Shown: positions 8,984 to 17,880 of the stretch, piece after piece
Layout: every line of letters starts with the position of its first letter
How positions within the stretch are numbered: position 1 is the first letter of the stretch
Source of the DNA: Verrucomicrobiota bacterium
GTDB lineage: Bacteria > Verrucomicrobiota > Verrucomicrobiia > Opitutales > Opitutaceae
DNA length: 64,000 nucleotides
Assembly: GCA_014584295.1 (NCBI GenBank)
Contig: JACTNC010000019.1
Span: forward strand, 216,131-280,130
Reading direction: 5' to 3'
Notes under the pieces: model-generated
What the model saw: the letters and a program-made list of their open reading frames with translations, nothing else
What the model was told of the DNA's origin: nothing
Database searches by the model: none
Program-made: the position numbers and the translations under genes

Positions 8984-10540
8984 TCAGTTGGCGTGCCGGA
9001 TCGCCTGAAGACGCGCCTTCATCGCAGCGACACGCTCGGGAAAACGTGGCGCAAGATTTGTGGATTCCACCGGATCGTTGGCGAGGTCATAGAGTTCATC
9101 TGAGCGGATGATGGAATGCGTCCAGCGGTTGTCATTGGGATCCGCGCCCGCGCCCATGCCGGAGACCTGCTGCTGGGGACTGGCCGGGATGAGCTTCCAG
9201 TCGCCCGAGCGCAGAGCGAGAGTGTTGGAGATGGCCTGCTCGACAATCTCTGTGCGAACGGCGGGACCACGCTTGCCAAGAAGCACCCGTGATTGGTCAA
9301 GACTGTCCTGGGCCGAGCCCTTCGGGATAGACTGCTTCGTGATTGCACTCAGCGTGGCGAATAGGTCGTTCAAGCCAAGAAGTCGGTCGTCGACGCCGGG
9401 TTTGATGTGATTGGGCCAGCGGGCGATGAAGGGGATGCGCAGTCCTCCTTCGTAGGGAAGGTATTTCCAGCCACGCAGTCCGCCGGCCGGGCGGTGACTG
9501 CCGTTAAGTTCGACTGACTGGTCGAAATAACCGTCGTAGAGGACCGGGCCGTTGTCGGAGGTGAAGATGATCAGGGTATTGTCCGCTACGCCGGAGTGTT
9601 CGAGAGCGTCAAGGACTGCGCCGACGGTCCAGTCGAGTTGAACAATGGCATCGCCGCGCCGTCCGAGCTTTGTGCTGCCGACGAAACGGCTATTGGGCGC
9701 GTGGGGCACATGAGGATCATGCAATCCCAGAAGCAGGAAGAACGGGCCTGCCTTGTGCGACTCGATGAAAGCCGCGGAGCGCTGTGCGAGGAGATCCGCA
9801 ATATTCTCATCGACCCAGCGCGCCGTGCGGCCACCGGCCATGGAGCCGATGCGGCTGATGCCATTGACGATGACATTCGAATGGATGGCTTCGGCTCCCA
9901 TCTTGAGAAGGTCGGGACGTTCGGAGCCTGTGGGTTCCGGATTGACCCGATTCTGGTAGCTCACGCGGATCGGATCATATGGATCAAGGCCGGACACACG
10001 GTGATTCTCGATAAAAACGGTGGGTACGCGATCGACCGTGGCGGGAAGGAAAAACGCCGAATCGAAACCCACCTCGAGCGGTCCGGGTTTGATGTCGCCA
10101 TTGAAGTCGATGGGCTGCGCGCCGTCGCCGAGCCCAAGGTGCCACTTTCCGATCAAGCCGGTGAAGTACCCCGCCTTCTGAAGCTGGGAAGCCAGCGTGG
10201 GGCGCGTCGGATCGAGCGCCAGAGGGGCGTCACCGTCAAGAATAGCCGTCTTCTTCTCGGGCTGACGCCAGCCGTATTCTCCGGAGAGAAGCGCGTAGCG
10301 GCTCGGGGTGCAGGTGGAGGCGGGCGCATAGGCGCAAGTGAAGCGACGACCCTGTTGGGCGAGGCGGTCGAGATACGGCGTGGGGATGTCTGTCGCCCCA
10401 TAGCAGCCGATATCGCCATAGCCGAGATCGTCCGCGATGATGATGACAATGTTCGGTCGGGAGGATGTGGCCGCGGGCAGCGACACTGCGGCGGCGCTGA
10501 GCAGCATTGCTGTCGCGAAAAGAATGGAACGCATATTCAT
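8984..10540 (-). CDS. Exported formylglycine sulfatase
   Basis: 518 residues. A signal peptide covers about 1-24 (LPAATSS). The core has RPNIVIIIADDLGYGDIGCY, the motif CTPSR at 77-81, TGLIGKWHLGLGDG and FTSDNGPVLYDGY. It is a paralog of the sulfatase at 5743-7212. The start ATG overlaps the stop of the small membrane-protein gene upstream (ATGA), which links it transcriptionally to the SSS symporter and sugar enzymes. It probably removes sulfate from the glycan or oligosaccharide used by this operon. Confidence 0.9.
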   Translation of the reverse strand: MNMRSILFATAMLLSAAAVSLPAATSSRPNIVIIIADDLGYGDIGCYGATDIPTPYLDRLAQQGRRFTCAYAPASTCTPSRYALLSGEYGWRQPEKKTAILDGDAPLALDPTRPTLASQLQKAGYFTGLIGKWHLGLGDGAQPIDFNGDIKPGPLEVGFDSAFFLPATVDRVPTVFIENHRVSGLDPYDPIRVSYQNRVNPEPTGSERPDLLKMGAEAIHSNVIVNGISRIGSMAGGRTARWVDENIADLLAQRSAAFIESHKAGPFFLLLGLHDPHVPHAPNSRFVGSTKLGRRGDAIVQLDWTVGAVLDALEHSGVADNTLIIFTSDNGPVLYDGYFDQSVELNGSHRPAGGLRGWKYLPYEGGLRIPFIARWPNHIKPGVDDRLLGLNDLFATLSAITKQSIPKGSAQDSLDQSRVLLGKRGPAVRTEIVEQAISNTLALRSGDWKLIPASPQQQVSGMGAGADPNDNRWTHSIIRSDELYDLANDPVESTNLAPRFPERVAAMKARLQAIRHAN

Positions 10541-10767
10541 GACGGGTCCTTTCGGGAGTGACGTGTCGCGCGGGTCCGAGTGCGGCGAACCAGCCAGAGC
10601 ATGAGAAGCCCGAAGGCAGCGAAGATCAGACCCCAGATTGAGTTGACGTTCTGTCCGAGCGAATGCCGTGCATAGACTTCCGGATCGACGAAGAAGCCAT
10701 AGCCGACGAGAAGAAGTCCGGAGACGAGAAAGAATAGCCCTAGGGGCAGGCGGATATCGAGTCTCAT
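10537..10767 (-). CDS. Small two-helix membrane protein of unknown function
   Basis: A 76-residue protein with two hydrophobic segments, about 8-26 (LGLFFLVSGLLLVGYGFF) and 43-62 (IWGLIFAAFGLLMLWLV), joined by a polar loop VDPEVYARHSLGQNVNS and ending in an Arg/Lys-rich tail. The start lies 12 bp after the SSS symporter stop, and the end overlaps a sulfatase start. The position suggests an accessory subunit or assembly partner of the symporter, but this is inference from context. I do not recognise the family. Confidence 0.65.
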   Translation of the reverse strand: MRLDIRLPLGLFFLVSGLLLVGYGFFVDPEVYARHSLGQNVNSIWGLIFAAFGLLMLWLVRRTRTRATRHSRKDPS

Positions 10768-10779
10768 GGGAGTACGCGG

Positions 10780-12512
10780 TTACCAGAAGATGAGGTTGAG
10801 GAGAACGGAAGCGCCGAGGGCCGCGATTCCCAGCGGAACAGGGCGTGCATACCAGGCGACGGAAGTGTCTTCGGGGAGCCTTGGAGTGAGAGAGTAGACC
10901 AGCCCCTTCAGTTCCGACTCATTTCGGTTGGGACGTGTCGCCAGCGAAACGAAAATGCACCCGAGGAAGCATCCGGTGAAAGCAAAGATCGCCATCCAGA
11001 AATTCTGGGCCATGGACCTGGCGAAAGTGTGCTGCACGGAAATCCATCCGCCCTTGAGCAATCCGGGAGTTTCGCCAACGGGAACGGTGCAGCCCTGGAA
11101 AAGGGCTGCCGATGCTGTGCCGAGCACGAGCCCCCAGAAGGCTCCGTGGCCGGTCGCGCGTTTCCAGAACATGCCGAGGAGGAAGACGGCGAAGAGTGGA
11201 GCGTTGACGAAACCGAACACCAGCTGCACCGCATCCATGATGTTGTTGAACTGTGCCGCGGCATAGGCGCACGCGGCACTGATCAGAAGGCCGACGACTG
11301 TGGTGAGGCGGCCCACCCGGACGAGATGTGCGTCGCTCGCATCGGGCTTGAACCACCGCTGATAGAGATCGTAGGTCCAGACCGTGTTGAACGCGGTGAC
11401 ATTTCCGGCCATGCCCGACATGAACGAGGCTACCAGGGCCGTGATGCCGACTCCGAGCAGCCCGTTGGGCAGATATTTCGCGAGCAGCGAGGGCATGACC
11501 ATGTTGAAGTCGGGCTGTCCGTCCGATGTGATGGGGATCGGGAGGTCGGTGGCGCCGCCGCGATGAAACAATGCGATGGCGATCAGGCCCGGAACGATGA
11601 CCAGGAAAGGCATGAGCATCTTCGGCACCGTGGCGATGAGAGGAGTCCGTCGGGCAGCGCTCATGTCCTTGGCTGCCATGGCGCGCTGGATGACGAGAAA
11701 GTCCGTGCACCAGTAACCGAAGGAGAGAACAAACCCCAGGCCGGCGACGATACCGAACCACTCGATGCCTATCGGGTTGTCCGCGGTATGTGCGGTGTGG
11801 GCAAAGGTGGAGGTCCATGCACCCGGCATGCCGCGTCCCGCGGAATAGGACGCGAGTTGTTTCTCGAGCCCACTCCAACCTCCGATGTCCTGGAGCCCGA
11901 GAAGCACGAGCGGGAGGAGGCCGAGCACGATGAGAAAAAATTGGAGACCTCGTTGTAGATCGCGGAGGTGAGCCCGCCGGCGTAGATGTAGACCAGCACC
12001 ACGAGACTCGACGCGATGAGGCAGAGATCGAAGTTCCAGTCGAGGATCGCATTGAGGAGCTTGGCTAGGGCGAACATCGAGATGCCCGACGAGAAAACCG
12101 TCATGACTGCGAAGGAAAGTGCATTCAGGGCGCGGGTCTTCTCGTCGAAGCGCAGCTTGAGATACTCGGGCACCGAGCGCACCTTCGAGCCGTAGTAGAA
12201 CGGCATCATGAAGAGTCCGAGAAAGACCATTGCCGGAATCGCACCGACCCAGTAAAAGTGCGCCGAGAGCAGGCCGTACTTGGCGCCGCTTGCAGCCATG
12301 CCGATGACCTCCTGCGCGCCGAGATTGGCACCGACAAATCCGAGGGCGCAGATCCATGCGGGCAGGGATCGCCCCGACTCGAAGAAATCAGAGCTTGTGC
12401 GGAGATGCTTTTTCAGGGTCCAGCCGATGCCCAGGACAAAAACGAAATAGAGGGCGAGAATCAGGTAGTCTACCCAGGCGAGTTCAAGAAGTACCGAGAA
12501 GGGGGAGGTCAT
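10780..12512 (-). pseudogene. SSS-family sodium:solute symporter interrupted by a one-base frameshift
   Basis: The N-terminal half is read from the ATG at 12512 (LAWVDYLILALYFVFVLGIG, then SGRSLPAWICALGFVGANLG, the sodium-site region) to SAIYNEV at about 11950. The C-terminal half continues in another frame from LQFFLIVLGLLPLVLLGLQD to the stop at 10780. Restoring one C (a G on the plus strand) near 11946 gives the expected EVLQFF junction and a single 577-codon frame, normal for SSS transporters. It is therefore either a recent inactivation or a sequencing or assembly error; both halves are otherwise intact. The transporter would use a sodium gradient to import a sugar or sugar acid. Its start overlaps the stop of the phosphotriesterase-like gene. 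Confidence 0.85.
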
Positions 12513-13471
12513 GGGGAAGGTGTGGAGAGCCAGCGGAAAGGATTGTCGGTCCAGATTGCCTTGAGTTCGTCATCGCTGAATCCCTCCTCGCGAAGCCGTG
12601 GCGTGAAATGGGTGAGCAGGTAGGCATAGCCGGGCCCGCCGCCGTAGGACTTGAGATACGAGCGCCGGGCCATGTCTCCACCGAGCATGAGTCGGTCGAG
12701 AAACCCGGCGTCGATCATCTGGCGCATGAGGCGGGTGACGACTGATTCTGGCTGATACTTGAACCTGCTGGGTGTGTCGTACTCCAGGAAAACGCCGGTC
12801 TGTGCGAGCTTGCGATGCAGCCAGAGGTCGGCATTGCGGTCCATGTGGCACACGAGGATGCTCCGGGACGGCACACCCGCGTCGTTGAGACGTTGCACAA
12901 GTTCGAAACATTCCAGGCCGCGCTCCGTGTGGACGAAAACCGGACAGCCTGTGCGCTGGTGTGCCCGCCCGACCACACGGATGAGCCGCTTCATGACATC
13001 GTCCACGTAATTGTACTGTCCTGCGACCTTCATCGCTCCCGCTTTCACGGCGCAACGTTTCACGATCGGGCCCTGGTATTCGTTGAGATCGCAGCCCTGT
13101 TCGATTTCAGCGACGATCAGTTCCGTCATTTCGTCTTCGCTGTACCGGTTCCGCCAGTGGTCGGGCCAGTAGTAGTAGCTCTTGTGAAACCCGGTGGGCA
13201 CGATGATGGGGATGCCGGTGGCTTCGGACACCTTGATGAGCTTGCCGACATTGCGCCCGGCGGAAACGGGCATGGTATCGACCATCGCCCCGCCTCCCGC
13301 ATCGCGCCATTCGATGACATCCTTGATGGCGCATTCGACGCTATCGAGGCGGAAATCAGGGTCCTTCACGACGCCCTGACTGGAGTCGATGAAGAGATGC
13401 TCGTGTGAGTTGATGTATCCGAGTCGCTCCTTCGTGAGCGCCCCCAGCGTGGTTTCGATGCTAAGACTCAT
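12509..13471 (-). CDS. Phosphotriesterase-family (amidohydrolase superfamily) metal hydrolase
   Basis: A 320-residue cytosolic TIM-barrel protein. The binuclear metal site can be followed: HEH in YINSHEHLFIDSS, a lysine in VKRCAVKAGAMK that is the usual carbamylated bridge, His in VFVHTERG, His in ILVCHMDRN, and Asp in LMLGGDMAR. Bacterial members of this group that are not pesticide hydrolases are mostly lactonases, including ones acting on sugar lactone phosphates. Operon partners (ROK kinase, SIS protein, FAD oxidoreductase) fit a sugar-lactone step. The stop overlaps the symporter start. Confidence 0.85.
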   Translation of the reverse strand: MSLSIETTLGALTKERLGYINSHEHLFIDSSQGVVKDPDFRLDSVECAIKDVIEWRDAGGGAMVDTMPVSAGRNVGKLIKVSEATGIPIIVPTGFHKSYYYWPDHWRNRYSEDEMTELIVAEIEQGCDLNEYQGPIVKRCAVKAGAMKVAGQYNYVDDVMKRLIRVVGRAHQRTGCPVFVHTERGLECFELVQRLNDAGVPSRSILVCHMDRNADLWLHRKLAQTGVFLEYDTPSRFKYQPESVVTRLMRQMIDAGFLDRLMLGGDMARRSYLKSYGGGPGYAYLLTHFTPRLREEGFSDDELKAIWTDNPFRWLSTPSP

Positions 13472-13491
13472 AAGAAGAGAGAAGTTGCGGA

Positions 13492-14556
13492 CTATCGTGC
13501 TACGCCGTTGATTTCGGCCCGGACCAGGCCTGCAGCCGCGACGAGGGCAGCGGCCTTGCCGCGTGCGCCTGCGCGCGGAGTCTGGCTGAATCCGCAGTCG
13601 GGCGCGAGGGCGAGTTTGTCGGCAGGGATATGGCGGAGGGCAAGGCGGATGCGTGCCGCGATATCCGCGGGTGTTTCCACCTGGTGAAGCTTCACGTCCA
13701 CCACGCCGATGGACACACGCTTGAAGACATCCGCCAACGATGCGACGATCCCGATGCCGTTCATTTCGACACCGGCGAATTCCAGGTGCACCTGGTCAAC
13801 CTTGAATTTCGCGATGGTGTCGATCACGGGTGCATAGTCCCGCCGGGCGTAGGGTCTGCCGGCAAAGTTTCCGAAACACAGGTGACACCAGATTTCGGCG
13901 TCGGCCGGCTTGCGCACGCCGTCGACCACCGCGTTGAATAGCTTCGCAATGTCGACATCCTGCACCTTGTGAATCGCAGGCGTCGGTTCATCGATCTGAA
14001 CGTACCGCGCGCCAGCGGAGAAGAGCTGACGGATTTCCTCCTGAAGAAACGGGACGAGCGCCCAGGCGGCCTCTTCCCGTGAGCGATAGGGCTGGCCTTC
14101 GCCCGTGAGAATGCGGCCGGCGAGCGTGTAGGGCCCTGGCAATGGCACCATGAGAGGCCGGGAGGCGCGCTTCCGTGCATAGCCAAACTCCTGCGTGGTC
14201 CCGAATCCGGCTGGCACGCTGAAGGGCCTCGTGGCGCGGAATCGGTGTTGTTGGTCGTGGCTGGTTACGCCGAGCAGACGCGAGGGAGGAATGGGCTCGA
14301 GCCCAGGAATGAAACCGTAAAAGGCCGCGGTAAAGAATCCCGCACGGCGCATTTCGCCGTCCGAGATCACATCGAGGCCTGCTTCCTCCTGGTCGCGGAT
14401 TGCGAGATCGACCGCGTCGTTCTGAAGTTCCTCGAGGTCGATGGGACCAAACTCGCCGCGTCGCGCGCAAGCCTGACAGCAATGGTACCATCCGGGCCAG
14501 GCGTAGGACCCGATGACGTGGGTTGGAAGAAGAGGCAGGGATGCGGGGTTGTTCAT
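13492..14556 (-). CDS. MetE C-terminal-domain-like (cobalamin-independent methionine synthase family) enzyme
   Basis: 354 residues, the size of the stand-alone C-terminal catalytic domain; the N-terminal half of true MetE is absent. Visible marks are PTHVIGSYAWP at the start, a VISDGEMRR segment, YVQIDEPTPA, and the zinc-site pattern of a His-x-Cys (WCHLCFGN), Glu (HLEFAG) and a late Cys (LAPDCGFSQTPR). Members transfer methyl groups or, in related enzymes, break carbon-sulfur bonds. Its place inside a sugar operon is unexpected. Methylated sugars or sulfur-linked compounds could be the substrate, but the sequence does not show this. Confidence 0.8.
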   Translation of the reverse strand: MNNPASLPLLPTHVIGSYAWPGWYHCCQACARRGEFGPIDLEELQNDAVDLAIRDQEEAGLDVISDGEMRRAGFFTAAFYGFIPGLEPIPPSRLLGVTSHDQQHRFRATRPFSVPAGFGTTQEFGYARKRASRPLMVPLPGPYTLAGRILTGEGQPYRSREEAAWALVPFLQEEIRQLFSAGARYVQIDEPTPAIHKVQDVDIAKLFNAVVDGVRKPADAEIWCHLCFGNFAGRPYARRDYAPVIDTIAKFKVDQVHLEFAGVEMNGIGIVASLADVFKRVSIGVVDVKLHQVETPADIAARIRLALRHIPADKLALAPDCGFSQTPRAGARGKAAALVAAAGLVRAEINGVAR

Positions 14557-14594
14557 GGAAGAGATTCAGGTACCCACATGCGACGCGTCGTCCT

Positions 14595-15560
14595 TCATGA
14601 GGATTGTTTCGGATCGCAGGCGGCCTCGCGGATACTCAATGCGGCCCCGATCCATCCGGCATCATCGACGAAACGCGCAACTCGCACGGGGATGGGGTGG
14701 TCGGGGGGAACACGGAATGCGGCTCCGTTGAGCAAGGATTCCAGGCGTGGAAGAATGAGATTCGCGGCGTGCATGGGGCCGCCCGCGAGCACGATCAGAT
14801 CGGGAGTATAGGCGTAGTAGGAATTCAGCACGACCGCGGCAAAGCGGTTGAGCCAGCGTTCAAAAATGTCGGTGATCACCGGATCCTTCCGTCGCACGGC
14901 GCGGGCGATGTCCGTGAACGCGATTTCGTGGATCGCCCGGTTTCCGAGTTTTGAAGGCAGGCCGCGCGCGAGGTGATCCCGCACGGATTGCACCAGGGCG
15001 GTGACCGATGCGAGACTCTCGCCGGTGCCGCGCGGTCCCGTAAGGCAGCGGGGTCCGTTCATATCGATGACCATGTGCCCGCATTGCGTACCGCGTTGCC
15101 AGTGGCGGTCGGTCAGCAGGTGTCCATCAAGCACGACGCCTGAGCCGATACCGGTGCCGAGGGTAAAGACAACAAGATTGGCACAGCCGCGGCCAGCACC
15201 GGCACGCCATTCTGCGAGGCAGGCGAGGCGTCCGTCGTTGTCCGCAGTCACGGGGACCTTCCAGCGTGCGCGCAGGTAGGGAACCGTGCGATGGCGATCC
15301 AGGCCGCGGATCTTGCCCGGAAGGTAGACGCATCCAACAGCGGGATCGACAGGTCCTGTGATGGCGGCACCGATGCCCGCGAGTGTGCCGGGTGCATCCT
15401 GGATCAATCGGGAAACGAGCTTGTCGAGCTGCCGCTCAAACGCGCGCAGCGATTGCTTGGCCTGCGTATCCTCTACGGCACGCGTGAGGATCCGGCCGGC
15501 ATTATCGAGGACTCCGCCCTTGATGCGAGTTCCACCGATGTCGAGTCCTATCCAGTTCAT
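14595..15560 (-). CDS. ROK-family sugar kinase with altered zinc motif
   Basis: 321 residues from the ATG at 15560, which overlaps the stop of the FAD oxidoreductase gene. The phosphate-binding GLDIGGTRIKGGVLD is at residues 4-18 and LVVFTLGTGIGSGVVLDG is in the middle. The ROK zinc motif CxCGxxGCxE is represented by CLTGPRGTGE: the first Cys and the Glu remain, but the second and third Cys are Thr. Because there is no DNA-binding N-terminus it is a kinase rather than a NagC/XylR-type repressor. It would phosphorylate a hexose, an aminosugar or a derivative after uptake by the neighbouring symporter. Confidence 0.85.
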   Translation of the reverse strand: MNWIGLDIGGTRIKGGVLDNAGRILTRAVEDTQAKQSLRAFERQLDKLVSRLIQDAPGTLAGIGAAITGPVDPAVGCVYLPGKIRGLDRHRTVPYLRARWKVPVTADNDGRLACLAEWRAGAGRGCANLVVFTLGTGIGSGVVLDGHLLTDRHWQRGTQCGHMVIDMNGPRCLTGPRGTGESLASVTALVQSVRDHLARGLPSKLGNRAIHEIAFTDIARAVRRKDPVITDIFERWLNRFAAVVLNSYYAYTPDLIVLAGGPMHAANLILPRLESLLNGAAFRVPPDHPIPVRVARFVDDAGWIGAALSIREAACDPKQSS

Positions 15561-16882
15561 TCGAGAATGGCTCCCTGGGACCGCAGGGTGGAGCGCAGCC
15601 GCGAGGCATCCACTTCGGAGAATCGCCCGCCGTGACCTGCAATCATGGAGGCCGCGACTCCTGCCGCGTGTCCCATGACCATGCATTGTCCCATCGAGCG
15701 CACACTCGCGTGCGCGTCGTGGGTGGCCGAAAAGCAGCGTCCGGCGACTGCCAGGTTGTCGATACCTCGGGGCACGAGGGTGCGATACGGGATACCGACG
15801 CATTGGCCGTCTGGGAGGTAGTGCCAGCGCGTGCCGTCTCCGTCGTGATGGTCCTCGATGGGTGCACCGCACAGTCCTATCTGATCATCGAACTGCCGAG
15901 CACCGAGCACATCCTCCTTCGTGAGGCGATAGATTCCTTGGACGCGTCGTGTTTCGCGAACACCGATCTGCGGACCGAATGTGGCAAGGCGTGCCTTCCC
16001 GTATCCTGGCACTCGATCGTGCAGGAATCGGAGGTATTCAAGGGCCTGCTCGCGTCCCTCCATTTCCGCCCGCGTGAGCAAGTCCGGGTCGGTCGCATTG
16101 ATGACATCACCGGCTGCATTCCGCTCGAATGAATTGAGGCGTGTCATGATCGTGGCCGTCATGCCCTCCACGGGAGTGATGTGATCGGAGCCCTCCCGGC
16201 GTGGAAGCCGGTAGCCAAGGGTCGTCGCCGCCTCCGCCATGAGCGCATGAAGCCGGTCCTTGGTCACAGTCTTGCGTTGCGGCATGTCGACGTTGGCGAC
16301 GCGAAAGGAGGTGGTGAGCGTTTGCGCGGGCGCCTCGGCGCCGGCGAGTTCGAAGGGCACGCCGCCGAAGGCGCAGAGATCGGCATCACCCGAGGCATCG
16401 ATGAATGCGCGGCCGCGGACGAGTTGGAGACCGGTCTTGGTTGCGATAACCAGTGCATCGAAGCGATCTCCGATGCGGACCACATCCTGGACGGTTGTGT
16501 GCAAAAGGACTTGGGCGCCGGCGCGCCGGACAAGGCGTTCCCAAGCGACCTTGAGTTCGTCCGGATGGTAGGTGATGCCGGTGCCTGCACCGAAAGTGTT
16601 TGGGCGCTCGACCACGGGCCCGATGGCCCGCATTTCGGCGACCAGATCATCGGGAACGCCTCCGACAACCTTGCGATTGGTTTTACCTGGTGTGTAGAAA
16701 CCGTAGAACGTGTCGAGAACGGCAGTGGAGGTTCCGCCGAGAAACGGCAGTTTCTCAATGAGAAGCGTGCGCACGCCCGCACGGGCGGCGGCGATCGTCG
16801 CGGTTGCGCCCGCGGAACCGGATCCCACGATCACAAGATCGAAAGTACCGTAGACCGGAATGGATTTTGAATAGGTAAACAT
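15557..16882 (-). CDS. FAD-dependent oxidoreductase (cytosolic)
   Basis: 441 residues from the ATG at 16882. The dinucleotide-binding motif LVIVGSGSAGATATIAAARAG is near residue 17 (first 20 residues decisive), followed by LLIEK and FLGGTSTAVLDTFYGF. A second FAD contact is FIDASGDADLCAFGG. The C-terminus has LAVAGRCFSATHDAHASVR, typical of the FAD_oxidored (pfam12831) group. No signal peptide is present, unlike the second FAD enzyme at 18040-19704. The ROK kinase gene overlaps its stop. The substrate is presumably a sugar or its methylated or acid derivative. Confidence 0.8.
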   Translation of the reverse strand: MFTYSKSIPVYGTFDLVIVGSGSAGATATIAAARAGVRTLLIEKLPFLGGTSTAVLDTFYGFYTPGKTNRKVVGGVPDDLVAEMRAIGPVVERPNTFGAGTGITYHPDELKVAWERLVRRAGAQVLLHTTVQDVVRIGDRFDALVIATKTGLQLVRGRAFIDASGDADLCAFGGVPFELAGAEAPAQTLTTSFRVANVDMPQRKTVTKDRLHALMAEAATTLGYRLPRREGSDHITPVEGMTATIMTRLNSFERNAAGDVINATDPDLLTRAEMEGREQALEYLRFLHDRVPGYGKARLATFGPQIGVRETRRVQGIYRLTKEDVLGARQFDDQIGLCGAPIEDHHDGDGTRWHYLPDGQCVGIPYRTLVPRGIDNLAVAGRCFSATHDAHASVRSMGQCMVMGHAAGVAASMIAGHGGRFSEVDASRLRSTLRSQGAILE

Positions 16883-16896
16883 CACAGGGCCGACTG

Positions 16897-17712
16897 TCAG
16901 GGTGTGGCACGATGGAGCGCCTGGGAGTAGCGTCTGCGCTGGTCGCGAATCCAGGCATCGTAGGTGTCGCGCGTATCGGCGACATGCATGTTGCGGAGGA
17001 CCGGATGGCGAATCCCGCGGGAATCAAGTTCGCGCAGGGTGAGTTCGTTCAGGCTTTGGATGACGCTCAATGCTCCGATGGAAGAAAGCGGGCAGAGCGG
17101 ATAGGTGCCTGTGCCTCCGGCAACCGTGACGGTGGTGTCACCCATCGGCATGCCATTGTCGAGAAGGTGGACCCTATCGGGTGATTCCTCGGCGATATGC
17201 CAGAAGGTTTTCCCCGAACTGTGTTTGGGCGCGCCCTGACGGGCCTGCTCGCGGCAGCAGAGCAGCACCAGCGGGTTGCGCGGATGCATCTGGCGCCAGG
17301 CAAGGGCGGCATCCACAGCGGCGGTCGTCTGACCGGTGGCGGAAATGGCGAGCAGCGGTTCGTGGGGGCCGACATCGACCTCGGCCAGTAGCTGGCGTCC
17401 GAGTCCCTCGACCTTCTCAATCGTTTGATTGAGCCGAATGCCATTGGGCCCTACGACGTCGACAAACGTGACCAAGCCCGCCTGAAGCAGGGGATGGAAA
17501 CCGGTGAGCGCGCCGATGCGGATGCAAAGCTCCTCGACCGCGATGCGGGAGTGTCCGTTGGCATAGACATGAACGACTCCTCCTTCGCCGAGCGCATTGG
17601 CGAAGAGTCGGGCGACGGCCGCGAGGGCCGCATGTTGTGCGCGAAGCGAAAGCCGTACGCGCTCAAGCTGATCGGGGAAGGTGAGCTCCGGCGGGACTGC
17701 GGAAGGAGGCAT
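16897..17712 (-). CDS. SIS-domain sugar-isomerase-like protein (UPF0309-type)
   Basis: 271 residues from the ATG at 17712; an in-frame ATG at 17748 lies within the repeated promoter element, so the shorter form is preferred. The SIS fold is shown by VVHVYANGHSRIAVEELCIR (substrate-binding loop with Gly-His-Ser) and LLAISATGQTTAAVDAAL, then LVLLCC. A C-terminal segment NELTLRELDSRGIRHPVLRN has the character of the UPF0309 group. SIS domains bind phosphosugars as isomerases or regulators. It is the first gene of the operon that runs to the sulfatase at 8984, and the palindromes at 17739-17783 lie just upstream. Confidence 0.75.
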   Translation of the reverse strand: MPPSAVPPELTFPDQLERVRLSLRAQHAALAAVARLFANALGEGGVVHVYANGHSRIAVEELCIRIGALTGFHPLLQAGLVTFVDVVGPNGIRLNQTIEKVEGLGRQLLAEVDVGPHEPLLAISATGQTTAAVDAALAWRQMHPRNPLVLLCCREQARQGAPKHSSGKTFWHIAEESPDRVHLLDNGMPMGDTTVTVAGGTGTYPLCPLSSIGALSVIQSLNELTLRELDSRGIRHPVLRNMHVADTRDTYDAWIRDQRRRYSQALHRATP

Positions 17713-17724
17713 GCTTCGTAGTCT

Positions 17725-17880
17725 ATTCCGTTTTGTGACTGGAAGCATCCAGAAACAATGCCTATTTTTTCCGGAAAAATAGGGTTTATGTCGGATGTCT
17801 GCTTCGAAGCGTTTGGGCTGATGGCAAGGCTATTTCTGCACGCCGTGAGAGGGAACGAATTCATCATCATAGCTAGAGTG
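17725..17880. repeat. Copy A of a ~150-bp promoter/start repeat shared with the AraC gene
   Basis: Bases 17725-17820 match 19840-19934 at roughly 85 percent by eye, without gaps. The similarity then continues, weaker and with a one-base shift, to the CATCATCATAG at about 17865-17875. The conserved part contains CTGGA-AGCA-TCCAG at 17739-17752 and the 23-bp palindrome at 17761-17783. It sits in the divergent region between the SIS operon and the exported FAD oxidoreductase. No transcription start can be placed exactly. Confidence 0.75.
17761..17783. promoter_or_regulatory. 23-bp palindrome, candidate AraC operator (copy A)
   Basis: The arms CCTATTTTT and AAAAATAGG around a TCCGG centre match at 10 of 11 positions. 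The same element recurs at 19875-19897 in front of the AraC regulator gene. It lies 49 bp upstream of the SIS-operon start, where it could control both divergent transcripts. An alternative reading is that it is coding: ATG codons at 17758 and 19872 are in frame with the AraC-type starts. Confidence 0.5.

Noticed and set aside
14595..15872. A longer form of the ROK kinase starting at 15872
   Set aside because: The extra 100 residues are the shadow of the FAD oxidoreductase in another frame; the ATG at 15560 with 4-bp overlap fits.
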